Counted from the first letter of the stretch, positions 17,005 to 25,362 are shown. The stretch: 64,000 nt of DNA from G965267185 sp965267185 (GCA_965267185.1 OZ253937.1:620001-684000); one strand, 5' to 3'. Translations and numbers: made by a program. Notes: generated from the sequence alone by a model not told the origin.

Positions 17005-17325
17005 CTAAGCGGCGGAGCGGATTTCACCAACCGCGTTGTCGACCAGGACCGGCGTTTCGAAAATCGTGATCTCCGGCTCCACGCCGTAAAGGTTGCGAAT
17101 AGCCTCCCGCCACGGACCGCCCTCGGCGTAGACCGCCTCGGCCGCCTCGCGGGTTTCCCAGGTGTACACCCCGCCGCCGATACCGCGGTCGCCGTCAAAC
17201 AGGAAATTCTTGCGGATTAAACCCGGCATATTCTGAAACTTGGGCGCAACGTTTTTCATGTTCTCGAACACCTGCTCGCGCGTGGTGTCGCTGGAGACTT
17301 TGAACTGAACAATGGCCGTGATCAT
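17005..17325 (-). CDS. small monooxygenase-like (ABM/YdhR-fold) protein
   Basis: A 106-residue protein of the dimeric alpha/beta ferredoxin-like fold: MITAIVQFKVSSDTTREQVFENM, a GLIRKNFLF core strand and VYTWETREAAEAVY. Such proteins include cofactor-independent monooxygenases; no specific activity can be assigned. A strong AAGGAG precedes the ATG. The DprE1-like oxidase gene follows in the same direction after 12 bases, so they probably form one message. Confidence 0.7.
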   Translation of the reverse strand: MITAIVQFKVSSDTTREQVFENMKNVAPKFQNMPGLIRKNFLFDGDRGIGGGVYTWETREAAEAVYAEGGPWREAIRNLYGVEPEITIFETPVLVDNAVGEIRSAA

Positions 17326-17463
17326 GATGGCTTCTCCTTTTTTGTTTATATGCCCCGCACATTGTCTGGTAGCGCGCTGTTTCTCTAAGTGTACCCGGCG
17401 CAGCGCTTAAAGGCGAGGAAGGCTCGCATTGTGCCCTGCCGCCGGCGCGCCCGCTTTGTGTAT

Positions 17464-18450
17464 TCAAACGTAGCCGCCGACGAGGGTAACGACCTCACCG
17501 CCCATGCCGCGCTTGAAGTGGGCCACACCTTGGGCTTCTGCGTTGATGCCGCCGAGATCGAGCCATCGGATGCCAGCCGATTTAAGGCGTTCGACGGCAT
17601 TCCATAGCAGCAGATTATGCGCCCGCAGCGTGCGGCCCACCTCGCCGGTCCAGCCGACGAGGTAGGTCGCCGAATTGCCGTGAACGGCGACCAGAACAGC
17701 GGCAACGGGCTCGCCATCGTGTTGGGCAATCAAAAGCTCGGGCTGCTGGCCTTCCGGCGCGTGAGCCCGCAAGGCCCGCAGTAATTCGGGCGACGGTCCC
17801 CGATAGCCATAGGTTTCCATATGGCCGGCGTGAAGCCCGTAGAGCCACTCGAATTGCGCGTCGTCTCCCCCGAAAATAATATCCAGGCCGTGTCCCTCCG
17901 CCTGGGTCAGTTGGTTGCGCCAATTTTGCTGCAGGCCGGCCCGGAGAGATTCCAAATCGGGCGATAGGTCGAGCCAAATGGTAGCGTAGCCTTCCGTCAC
18001 CCGGCGAAATCGGGCCGCGGCCACTATTTGCCGGTTGGCGTGACTGTCGGGCAGTTCGGGATGAAAGGTCAGCGGGCGGCCACGCCACCAGCGGTGACGC
18101 TGGCGCAGTTTTTCTAAAGCGAGTTTCAGCATCTGGCCCGGAATTTCGTCGTAAATCCAGATCGGTCCCCGGTAGAGGCTACAGCTCGCCGCGCCGCCGA
18201 AAGTTGGGCGCCGGGTGACGATCGCCATGCCGATTGGTTTGCCTTGAAACCGGATCAGACCGTAGTCGGCGGTGGTGCCTTCGACCTCGGAGACCGCCGC
18301 GGCGTAAGCGGGGCTCTGAGGCAGCGTCGAGCGCTCGCAATGATCGAACATGGTCTGCCACTGCGCCGCGCTGTGGCGGTTCCAGTCGATCTGAAACAGG
18401 CTGAGGGAAGGATCGGGCGCGTCGGACATCGAGACGTCGGCGAAGATCAA
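17464..18450 (-). CDS. FemAB-like GNAT-fold acyltransferase
   Basis: A 328-residue protein of the FemAB/peptidoglycan-bridge type with two GNAT-like halves: an N-terminal half with SLYRGPIW and a C-terminal half with AVLVAVHGNSATYLVGW, LLWNAVERLKSAGIRWLDLGG and GVAHFKRGMGG. In Gram-positives such enzymes add amino acids from aminoacyl-tRNA to lipid II; proteobacterial versions are poorly defined. Its ATG overlaps the murQ stop by four bases, tying it to peptidoglycan or amino-sugar metabolism. Confidence 0.75.
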   Translation of the reverse strand: MIFADVSMSDAPDPSLSLFQIDWNRHSAAQWQTMFDHCERSTLPQSPAYAAAVSEVEGTTADYGLIRFQGKPIGMAIVTRRPTFGGAASCSLYRGPIWIYDEIPGQMLKLALEKLRQRHRWWRGRPLTFHPELPDSHANRQIVAAARFRRVTEGYATIWLDLSPDLESLRAGLQQNWRNQLTQAEGHGLDIIFGGDDAQFEWLYGLHAGHMETYGYRGPSPELLRALRAHAPEGQQPELLIAQHDGEPVAAVLVAVHGNSATYLVGWTGEVGRTLRAHNLLLWNAVERLKSAGIRWLDLGGINAEAQGVAHFKRGMGGEVVTLVGGYV

Positions 18451-19334
18451 TCGGCGGCGGCTAGGGCGCGGCGGAGGTTGCCGTCGTGTTGCGCCAACAG
18501 GGCGCGGGCGTCGTTAACTGCAACGCCTTTGGCGACGAGGATGGCTAGCTTGGGATTGTTGCCGGCGCTATCCAGTGCGGCTTGAGCGCCGGCGGTGTCG
18601 ACGCCGGTAATCTCGCAGATCATCCGCACCGCGCGCTGCTTGAGCTTGTCGTTGGTCAGCAGCACGTCGACCATATAGCCGCCATAGGTCCGGTTAAGCC
18701 GGATCATCGTAACCGTCGATAGCAGGTTGAGAGTCACCTTCTGGGTCGTGCCGGCGGTCATGCGGGTGGAGCCACCAATCGGCTCGGCCCCGGACTGTAC
18801 GGCGATGCTATGCTCGGCGGCCTCCAGCAGCGGACAGGGCGCGTTGTTGGCAATACCGACCGTAAACGCACCGGCAGCGCGCGCCGCTTCGCAGGCCGCG
18901 ACGGTATAGGGTGTGGTGCCGCTCGCCGAAACTGCCACCAGCGCATCGGCGGGACCGAGGGTCAGTGCTTTAACCTCGGCGGCGCCCGCCGCCGCGTCGT
19001 CTTCCGCGCCTTCGATTGGCCGCACCAGCGCGTCGAGTCCGCCGGCGATGAGAAAATCGACCCGTTCCGGCGGCCATCCGAAGGTGGGGATCAGTTCGGC
19101 GCCGTCGAGAACGCCCAACCGGCCCGACGTGCCGGCGCCGGCATAGATCAATCGCCCGGACGATGTTTCGCTCAGGCGTCCCGCCAGCGCTGAGGCGGCA
19201 CCTGCGATATCGTCGGTGACAGCTCGCGTGGCGGCGAGTCCGGCAACTTGCGCGTCGAGGATAAGCGCGATGATCTCATCATTGGCGCGCGCGTCGAGGT
19301 CGTGGTAGCGAGTGTCGAAATCTTCGGTGTGCAT
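18447..19334 (-). CDS. murQ: N-acetylmuramic acid 6-phosphate etherase
   Basis: Removes D-lactate from MurNAc-6-phosphate to give GlcNAc-6-phosphate in cell-wall recycling. 295 residues from the ATG giving MHTEDFDTRYHDLD; an upstream in-frame start adds a non-homologous leader. The SIS domain carries IYAGAGTSGRLGVLDGAEL and PTFGWP, diagnostic of MurQ, and SASGTTPY. The C-terminal helical region is complete. Transcribed away from a BadF-type kinase gene and overlapping the FemAB-like gene. Confidence 0.95.
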   Translation of the reverse strand: MHTEDFDTRYHDLDARANDEIIALILDAQVAGLAATRAVTDDIAGAASALAGRLSETSSGRLIYAGAGTSGRLGVLDGAELIPTFGWPPERVDFLIAGGLDALVRPIEGAEDDAAAGAAEVKALTLGPADALVAVSASGTTPYTVAACEAARAAGAFTVGIANNAPCPLLEAAEHSIAVQSGAEPIGGSTRMTAGTTQKVTLNLLSTVTMIRLNRTYGGYMVDVLLTNDKLKQRAVRMICEITGVDTAGAQAALDSAGNNPKLAILVAKGVAVNDARALLAQHDGNLRRALAAAD

Positions 19335-19355
19335 AGGGCGGTGCCGTTTGCGGCG

Positions 19356-19372
19356 ATGGAATGGGTTTCCAT
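19356..19372. promoter_or_regulatory. candidate operator between murQ and the kinase gene
   Basis: ATGGAA-TGGGT-TTCCAT, a 6-bp inverted repeat with a 5-base centre, lies 22 bases before the murQ start in the 110-base divergent intergenic region. A dimeric regulator could bind here; no regulator gene adjoins, so this is only a candidate. Confidence 0.3.
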
Positions 19373-19444
19373 ACCATAATTCGCGAAGTGTCGGCTCGCC
19401 TGGTGTATAGGTGTGCGGCAAACCGTATTTGTGGATGAGGATAA

Positions 19445-20350
19445 ATGCCGGAACGGTTTTACTGCGGCGTTGATGGCGGCGGCACGAAGACGCGGGTGGC
19501 GTTGTTCGATGACCAGGGGCGCCGGCTCGGCATTACCCGGTCGGGTCCGACAAGCCTCACCCTGCGGGGCGAACAGGCGTGGCACGTTATCCTCGACGCT
19601 CTGCGCGAGCTAAACGCTGCCGCTGGTCTTCCCGCCGATAACTTCACGACAACGCATTTCGGTATCGGGCTCGCTGGCGCCAATAACGCGGAGCAGCGCG
19701 CCCGCTTCATCGACGCCGCCCCCGACGTCGGGGCGCTAAATATGGCGACCGATGCCTATATCGCCGCCCTCGGCGCGCACAACGGCGCGCCGGGTGCGAT
19801 CGTTATCGTCGGCACGGGTTCGGTCGGCTATCGTTTCGAACCGGCAGGCGGATCTCACTTTGTTGGCGGATGGGGTTTTCCCATTGGCGACGAGGGCAGC
19901 GGCGCTTGGCTGGGCAGGGCGGCGTTGGCGCAAGCCCTCCAGGTTTTCGAACGCCGTTACCAGGACAGGGCGACCGAGCTGCACACCGCGCTGATCGAGC
20001 GCTGCGGGCCGTCCCGTGGCGAATTGCTGCAGTGGCTGAAAGGTGCGGGCTCGACCGAATACGCCCAGCTGGCGCCGCTGATTGTGGAATGCGCCAACCG
20101 GGGCGATGAAGCGGCATTGGCACTAGTCACCGCCGCTGGGATCGAAATCGACCTGCTAGCGGAATCCTTGGACCCGGGACGTCACATACCCTTGTCGCTA
20201 GTGGGCGGGTTGGCGCAGCCGATGACACCTTATTTACCCCCCGCGTTGCGCGACTGGATCCAAGAACCCCATGACGAACCGATTGCCGGTGCATTGATGC
20301 TGGCACAGGGGCGCGCGCCGGAAGAAAATCTCGCCTGGGGGGACGATTAA
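19445..20350 (+). CDS. BadF/BadG-type sugar kinase (GlcNAc/MurNAc kinase candidate)
   Basis: A 301-residue ASKHA-fold kinase. Phosphate-1 loop DGGGTKT (10-16), phosphate-2 segment IVIVGTGSVGYR, and GGWGFPIGDEGSGAWLG, all typical of the BadF family that includes eukaryotic-type GlcNAc kinase and clostridial MurK, which phosphorylates MurNAc and GlcNAc. With murQ and nagA as neighbours it is a good candidate for making MurNAc-6-P and/or GlcNAc-6-P. nagA starts one base after its stop. Confidence 0.8.
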   Translation: MPERFYCGVDGGGTKTRVALFDDQGRRLGITRSGPTSLTLRGEQAWHVILDALRELNAAAGLPADNFTTTHFGIGLAGANNAEQRARFIDAAPDVGALNMATDAYIAALGAHNGAPGAIVIVGTGSVGYRFEPAGGSHFVGGWGFPIGDEGSGAWLGRAALAQALQVFERRYQDRATELHTALIERCGPSRGELLQWLKGAGSTEYAQLAPLIVECANRGDEAALALVTAAGIEIDLLAESLDPGRHIPLSLVGGLAQPMTPYLPPALRDWIQEPHDEPIAGALMLAQGRAPEENLAWGDD

Positions 20351-20351
20351 A

Positions 20352-21446
20352 ATGACGGATCTCAGCGGCCGTATTCTAACCCCGGACGGGTGGGTGTCCG
20401 GCAAGGTCGAGTTCGGCGACAAGATCGCTGCGATCACCGCATCGAAAGACGGTGCCTCGGGCCTGACGATCCTGCCGGGCTTTGTTGATCTCCATGTGCC
20501 CGGCGGCGGTGGCGGCGATGTGATGCAGGGTGAGGCGGCGATCCGGCGTTGCGTGGCATTGCATGCGCAACACGGTACGACATCTCTCCTGGCGACGACG
20601 ATCACCGCTCCGGCGGACGATATCGCCGCCGCCGTTACGGCGATCACGGCGATTGCCGCGGACCGGCAAGCTGGCGAGGCGCGGGTACTCGGTGCGCATT
20701 TGGAGGGCCCCTATCTCAACCCCGAACGGCTGGGTGCTCAACCGCCTTTTGCGCAGACCCCCGACCTGGATTTCATTCGGGATTTATGCGCGCGTGCACC
20801 GATACGTTTGGTCACGCTGGCGCCGGAATGCGACCCGGGCCATGCGCTGATCAAGGATTTGGCGGCGCGCGATGTCGCAGTGCAGATCGGCCATAGCGGT
20901 GCCGACTATGACGAGGCCGTACAAGCGCTTGCCGCCGGGGCGCGGGGCTTCACCCATTTGTACAACGCCATGTCGCCACTGCATCACCGCGCGCCGGGTG
21001 TGGTCGGTGCGGCGCTGGCGCACGGCGAATATGCCGCGTTGATCCCCGATCTAGTTCACGTTTCGCCGGGCGCGATCCTCGCCGCGCTGCGCGCGCTGCC
21101 GCGCCTTTACTTCGTGACCGACGCGACTGCCGCCGCCGGCATGCCCGATGGGAACTATCCGCTCGGCCGCCACACGGTGACCAAGCGCGGCGGTAGTGTC
21201 TATCTGGCTGACGACACTTTGGCCGGCAGCGCATTGACCATGGACCAGGCGCTGCGCAACCTGGTGTCCATCGGCCTCGACGTGGCCGATGCCGCCCGGC
21301 GGCTTTCCACATTCCCCGCCGACTTCATCGGCGCGGCCGACCGCGGCCGCATCGAGACCGGCGCGTTCGCCGATTTCGTCGTGCTGGATTCGGACCTACA
21401 GGTCGTTCGGGTCGTCGTCGAAGGCGAAACCGCCTTTTCAGCTTAG
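20352..21446 (+). CDS. nagA: N-acetylglucosamine-6-phosphate deacetylase
   Basis: Deacetylates GlcNAc-6-P to glucosamine-6-P. 364 residues of the amidohydrolase superfamily: GFVDLHVPGGGG, the metal-binding glutamate in AHLEGPYLNPE, histidines in IGHSGAD and FTHLYNAM, the catalytic aspartate in FVTDATAAAG, and GSALTMDQALRN. Runs directly on from the kinase gene. Its TAG stop overlaps the TAA stop of the convergent namZ-like gene. Confidence 0.95.
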   Translation: MTDLSGRILTPDGWVSGKVEFGDKIAAITASKDGASGLTILPGFVDLHVPGGGGGDVMQGEAAIRRCVALHAQHGTTSLLATTITAPADDIAAAVTAITAIAADRQAGEARVLGAHLEGPYLNPERLGAQPPFAQTPDLDFIRDLCARAPIRLVTLAPECDPGHALIKDLAARDVAVQIGHSGADYDEAVQALAAGARGFTHLYNAMSPLHHRAPGVVGAALAHGEYAALIPDLVHVSPGAILAALRALPRLYFVTDATAAAGMPDGNYPLGRHTVTKRGGSVYLADDTLAGSALTMDQALRNLVSIGLDVADAARRLSTFPADFIGAADRGRIETGAFADFVVLDSDLQVVRVVVEGETAFSA

Positions 21447-22576
21447 TCCCGCCAGCTTGCCAGGATATCGTCGGCGCTCTCGCCGCGGCTCAGCGCATTC
21501 CGCAGACTATCGGTGCCCAGCAGAGTATTGATGAAGTAACGTTTAGGGCGGGCAGGGACCGTTCGCCATTCGAACTCCGGGTGCGCGTCCGCGATCCAGG
21601 CGAGCAACCGGACCCCGAGGCCGAGGCCGTCGCAGTCCTCGGCGTTCCGCTCGAATCGGATCGCCGACAAGGTTTGTTCCGCATAGTCGCCGCTTGTTGG
21701 CTGCATCTGGCATGCTACGGCATCGACACCGGTCGGCCAGCTATTGGCCGCGCTCGCGGCGGCTTCGGCATCGAGCCAGGGGGCGCCGATACAACGGAAC
21801 GGCAACGGGGTGCCGCGTCCCTCGCTCAGATTGGTCCCTTCGAACAGCACCAAGCCGGGATAAAGCGCGACGGACTCGGGCGTTGTTAGTGAAGGTGATG
21901 GCGGTACCCAGACGCCAGCGGGTATGGCATCGCCGGGTGGGGCTGTAATCACGGTGAGTTGCTCCGAGCGCGGGTGATCGCGCAAGGCGTCGGCGATTAG
22001 GGTGCCGATGTTTCTGCCATGAACGAAGGGGACGGCGAAGTAGGCGAGGAACGACTTGAACGCCGGGTCGAGAAGGGGGCCGTCCGTCTGGGGACCGAGG
22101 GGGTTGCTGCGATCGCAAACGATAACGTCGACCCCGGCACTTAACGCGGCGTCCGCCGCCATCGCCGCTGTCGGTGCATAGGTGTAGCAGCGCACGCCGA
22201 CATCACGCAGGTCGATCACCAGGCTATCGATCCCATCGAGGTGGTCCGGTGTAGGGACCTGCCGCTCTCCATAGAGGCTGATCACCTCGATGCCGCTCAT
22301 CGCATCGCGGTGATCGGCGACCGCATCTCCGGCCGCTTGATCGCTGGCCAGACCATGTTCGGGCGCGAATAGACAGGTAAGACCCCCACCTGTAGGGCCG
22401 CCGAGCGCCACGTTGAGGGCTATCGCCGTTTGCGTTCCGTCGGTGGTGCGGCAGGCGGCATTCGTCAGCAGTCCGACCCGCCGCCGCCGCAACGCCTCCA
22501 GCTGAGCATCATCGGCGAGCAAGCCGTCTATGCCGGACAGCGGTGATTTGGAGCTGTTTCGGGATGCACGAATCAC
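21443..22576 (-). CDS. DUF1343 protein, NamZ-type exo-beta-N-acetylmuramidase
   Basis: DUF1343 corresponds to NamZ (GH171), an exo-enzyme that releases MurNAc from non-reducing ends of peptidoglycan fragments. Family landmarks are GLLTNAAC, LFAPEHGL, LVIDLRDVGVRCYTY, CDRSNPLG and VPFVHGRNIG. About 377 residues from the GTG at 22576; a TTG at 22612 is possible. No signal peptide is evident, unlike the secreted Bacillus enzyme, so it may act inside the cell on imported fragments. Convergent with nagA. Confidence 0.85.
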   Translation of the reverse strand: MIRASRNSSKSPLSGIDGLLADDAQLEALRRRRVGLLTNAACRTTDGTQTAIALNVALGGPTGGGLTCLFAPEHGLASDQAAGDAVADHRDAMSGIEVISLYGERQVPTPDHLDGIDSLVIDLRDVGVRCYTYAPTAAMAADAALSAGVDVIVCDRSNPLGPQTDGPLLDPAFKSFLAYFAVPFVHGRNIGTLIADALRDHPRSEQLTVITAPPGDAIPAGVWVPPSPSLTTPESVALYPGLVLFEGTNLSEGRGTPLPFRCIGAPWLDAEAAASAANSWPTGVDAVACQMQPTSGDYAEQTLSAIRFERNAEDCDGLGLGVRLLAWIADAHPEFEWRTVPARPKRYFINTLLGTDSLRNALSRGESADDILASWRD

Positions 22577-22644
22577 GCCGCTGAACCTAGCTACGCTAGG
22601 GCGGAGTGGCAATTACCCCTATGAGGTGGCCCGGGGCAGGGCTG

Positions 22645-22977
22645 TTAAGCGAACGTTTCGACCAAAGGTCCGGAGTTACTAATTGCCGTCCGAATATCGT
22701 CGGGGAGATCTTCAGCGGGGATCCGCGTCAAGATATCACCGGTCTGCGGGTTCAGAATTTCGACCACGACTTCTTCGTTGTCATTGTCGTAGTTGAGGCG
22801 CGCCTGAAAGGCACGCGTCGGCAAGTCCACACGCTGTTCTTGTGGCGGTCTCTCCGTCCGTTCACTTTTCTCGACCGGCCGCTCGCTTTCAGACTCTTGC
22901 GTACGCACAACAGGAGCTTCGGTTCCGCGGATGGAACCGACCTGATTAGAGCTTCCAATCGTCTCGAGACTGGTCAT
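22645..22977 (-). CDS. small FlaG-like protein
   Basis: 110 residues from an ATG preceded by CGGAGAA. The first 60 residues are polar and probably disordered (rich in E, R, S). The C-terminal part, ARLNYDNDNEEVVVEIL then GDILTRIPAEDL, resembles the beta-hairpin domain of FlaG, which affects flagellar filament length. No flagellar genes are in the window, so the match rests on this short segment only. Confidence 0.5.
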   Translation of the reverse strand: MTSLETIGSSNQVGSIRGTEAPVVRTQESESERPVEKSERTERPPQEQRVDLPTRAFQARLNYDNDNEEVVVEILNPQTGDILTRIPAEDLPDDIRTAISNSGPLVETFA

Positions 22978-23100
22978 GCCATTCTCCGAGCGCTGTGAAT
23001 CGAATACGTACTTGTGAAAACGTTGGTACCAGCCAAAATTTCGGACACTGGTACCGCTGATCACAGCACCATCTAGGAGAATCATCTGCGAGTAAAGAAG

Positions 23101-23180
23101 TATCAAATATAAGACTAGATAAATTCAGTATTCTAAAATAAACAAGTAATTATACTATAATACCGCTAAAATATTTGATA
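23101..23180. other. AT-rich island bounded by a 10-bp inverted repeat
   Basis: The 216-base gap between the FlaG-like and zinc-ribbon genes contains a stretch nearly all A/T, ending in TATCAAATAT (23101-23110) and its inverted copy ATATTTGATA (23171-23180). No coding sequence is evident. It could hold the promoter of the FlaG-like gene. Confidence 0.5.
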
Positions 23181-23193
23181 TCTCGTGGCTCTA

Positions 23194-23472
23194 TCAGTCG
23201 TGTCGGGCAACGATCCCCAGGGAAGGCCAGTCGGGGCGCGTCGCGATATCTTTCGCCCCACAACCGCTACATCTCAGGCGAGCGCCGATTTCAGGGACCG
23301 GAATGGCGGGGCCGAACTGATCCACCAGCATTTGCACCGGCAAGACCGCATGATGAGTGCACCGATTGCACCAGCAGAATACATCGACACGATGGGTGAC
23401 CAGTTCGCTCGCGGTGATTGCGGAAATCTGCTGATCGTGGGTGTTTTGCCACCGCCGTTTGAGACTAGCCAT
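23194..23472 (-). CDS. small zinc-ribbon protein, probably SOS-regulated
   Basis: 92 residues. Two CxxC pairs, CNRC (about 35-38) and CSGCG (about 69-73), followed by ATRPDWPS, make a likely zinc ribbon; the spacing resembles small conserved alphaproteobacterial proteins of unknown function. A GTTC-N7-GTTC box lies 30 bases upstream, overlapping the predicted -35 element, so LexA repression is likely. No other domain is visible. Confidence 0.7.
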   Translation of the reverse strand: MASLKRRWQNTHDQQISAITASELVTHRVDVFCWCNRCTHHAVLPVQMLVDQFGPAIPVPEIGARLRCSGCGAKDIATRPDWPSLGIVARHD

Positions 23473-23501
23473 AAGAGATCGGTAATATTAGGACGAAAAA
23501 A

Positions 23502-23516
23502 GAACATAACAAGAAC
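23502..23516 (-). promoter_or_regulatory. LexA (SOS) box, GTTC-N7-GTTC
   Basis: On the minus strand GTTC TTGTTAT GTTC (23516-23502), the alphaproteobacterial LexA direct-repeat operator. A plausible promoter overlaps it: TTGTTA as -35 inside the box, 16 bases, then TAATAT (23490-23485). The zinc-ribbon ORF starts 13 bases after the -10. Confidence 0.75.
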
Positions 23517-23610
23517 AAACATTTTAGTCAATATCGCACGCGAACGATCGACTGGCTCTGTCACGGCGCTTGTTGAATGCTAACTGGGGTTGCGAATGGG
23601 CTGGGGCCGG

Positions 23611-23955
23611 TCAGCCGATTGAAACGAGGTGCGGACGCCGTTCGATGGCGCCAAGAATATTGGCGAGGCTGGCGTCCTGCCGCAGCCGAATCGAGCCTCT
23701 CAAAAGCCCATAATGTCCTTTTTTTCCGCCACTTGCAGGTAGTTTTTCAATCGAATAGAGAGGATGTTCCGCGGTATGGCGGAAGACCGAAAACAAGGCG
23801 CGGTCGCGGCCGTGGTCGATGGCATAGTCCCGCCATTCGCCGGCGGCGACCCGGCGGCTGTACTCGTTCAATAAAACTCGGAGTTCGCTTTGGTCAAAGG
23901 AGACTCGCTTTGACCGCTTGCTATTTTGGGCCTTCAAACGGTGAAGAGAACTCAT
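23611..23955 (-). CDS. DUF2794 family protein
   Basis: 114 residues from an ATG with AGGTG upstream. It matches the alphaproteobacterial DUF2794 pattern: VSFDQSELRVLLNEYSRRVAAGEWRDYAID, RALFSVFRH and PLYSIEK. Function unknown; the family is mostly confined to Alphaproteobacteria. It is one of four small genes on this strand that seem independently transcribed. Confidence 0.85.
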   Translation of the reverse strand: MSSLHRLKAQNSKRSKRVSFDQSELRVLLNEYSRRVAAGEWRDYAIDHGRDRALFSVFRHTAEHPLYSIEKLPASGGKKGHYGLLRGSIRLRQDASLANILGAIERRPHLVSIG

Positions 23956-24055
23956 CGGCGGTGCACCTACTGCATGAACTCGCTGGCACAAAGAACGCCA
24001 AAAGTGTTCCCTATTTTTGGAGGCGTGTCCAGAGCCCTATCGGGTGCCCAAGCCG

Positions 24056-24466
24056 TTACTGAGCGCGGCTGCTGGCCGTTTCCGGCGGGTTTTCGGTGGG
24101 ATGCAGGGTGCGCCGGCTCGCCGTTTCGTTCGGATTTTCCTGCGCATAACAGGATACCTCGGCGATCGAGCGATAGCAGACCAGGTTGGCGGCGGGATCG
24201 GGCAGCTCTACCTCTGCCGACTGGCACCAGCTTTTGCCCGATATGGTGTGGCGAAAGTTACAATCCTGGCCGGTGGCGGCGGTCATCGCATGATCGGTGA
24301 CCGTTTTACCGGTTTGCCAGACCGAGACGACAGTGGCGCCGGTCAGCGCCAGGCCCATCGGCTCGGAGCACGCTGTTAGGGCACCCAGCGCCAGGACGGC
24401 GCCGAACGGTTTCAGGGCCGATAATCGGGTTCTGCGACGGTCTCTAAGCTGCGGCATACCTGCCAT
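24056..24466 (-). CDS. small lipoprotein
   Basis: 136 residues with an arginine-rich start, a hydrophobic segment and the lipobox LTAC (lipidated C33). The mature part includes a GKTVTDHAMTAATGQDC motif and further cysteines (C75, C88, C104, C113 approximately) that could pair in the periplasm. Similar small lipoproteins recur in Alphaproteobacteria without assigned function. The C-terminal 30 residues are polar. Confidence 0.7.
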   Translation of the reverse strand: MAGMPQLRDRRRTRLSALKPFGAVLALGALTACSEPMGLALTGATVVSVWQTGKTVTDHAMTAATGQDCNFRHTISGKSWCQSAEVELPDPAANLVCYRSIAEVSCYAQENPNETASRRTLHPTENPPETASSRAQ

Positions 24467-24717
24467 TTCCTATTCATACATTGAATATTAACCATGGCCG
24501 CTTGTTTCGCGCGTCCAGGTATAACTATCGGCGCCAAGTGGTTAAGACTCTCCTTTGTTCGCCCAATCGCCCCACAGAATCGTCTCAAATGTCCGTTAAA
24601 TTGTTGATATCTCGGGCGTAAGCAGCGATATAGCGCTCGGGCTCCCTATGTTGCGGCGCGGCCGCGACGCGATATAGTTCGCCACAGCTGGCGGCGATGA
24701 TTCAATGAGGACTGCAC
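24467..24717. other. intergenic region, nothing recognised
   Basis: 251 bases between the lipoprotein gene and the TPR gene transcribed the other way. It should contain both promoters. No small ORF, hairpin terminator or RNA gene could be supported. Confidence 0.5.
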
Positions 24718-25362
24718 GTGTCAGATGAACTGTTCCGCGAAGTCGACGAAGAAGTTCGCCAGGAACAATATGTAAAGCTCTGGAAGCAGTACGGCGTCTA
24801 TGCGGTCGGCGCTGTCGTCGCGATCATAGTGATCACCGTCGGCGTCGTTCTTTGGCTCGACGCTCAGCAGAGCGCGCGCGATGCTGACGGCGAGGAACTG
24901 CTCGCCGCAATCTCCGCGAGCCAGGAGCGGCCGGACGAGGCGCTCGATGGACTTGCTGCGCTGAGTGAAGAAGGTACGCCGGGCTATCGGCTGCTGGCGC
25001 GCTTGCGCGAAGGCGCGCTGCTGGCGCAGACCGGCGACGTTCCCAACGCCGTTGCCGTATACGATGCCCTGGCAGACGATTCCAAGCAGGATGACATCTA
25101 TCGCGACTTGGCCAAAATACTGGCGGTCAGTCACGGCATGTCGATCATGGATTTGAGTGAAGTCGAAAACCGGCTGACGCCGTTGGTGGCGGACGACAAC
25201 CCATGGCGTCACTCGGCGCGTGAGCTGTTGGCGACGGCGGCAATGGCGTCCGGCGACAGGGCGGCTGCGACCGAAGCGTTTCAGGATCTCGTCGACGATT
25301 TGAATGCGCCCTCGGGTATTCGCGCACGCGCTGCCGAGATGCTCGCGATCTTGGCGCAATAG
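24718..25362 (+). CDS. YfgM-like tetratricopeptide membrane protein
   Basis: 214 residues, GTG start. A cytoplasmic N-terminal helix (DELFREVDEEVRQEQYVKLWKQYG) precedes one transmembrane segment (about 27-47), then a periplasmic TPR-like domain. This is the architecture of YfgM, which in E. coli sits at the SecYEG translocon with PpiD. It directly precedes a bamB-like gene and der, the same order as yfgM-bamB-der in gammaproteobacteria. Confidence 0.85.
   Translation: MSDELFREVDEEVRQEQYVKLWKQYGVYAVGAVVAIIVITVGVVLWLDAQQSARDADGEELLAAISASQERPDEALDGLAALSEEGTPGYRLLARLREGALLAQTGDVPNAVAVYDALADDSKQDDIYRDLAKILAVSHGMSIMDLSEVENRLTPLVADDNPWRHSARELLATAAMASGDRAAATEAFQDLVDDLNAPSGIRARAAEMLAILAQ

Noticed and set aside
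23185..23583. A 132-codon plus-strand frame across the zinc-ribbon gene
   Set aside because: The minus-strand gene has CxxC pairs, a family-like C-terminus and a LexA-controlled promoter; the plus frame has none of these.
24488..24495. TTAACCAT, resembling half of a CtrA site
   Set aside because: The second half (TTAA at the right spacing) is absent, and an 8-mer is expected by chance in a window this size.
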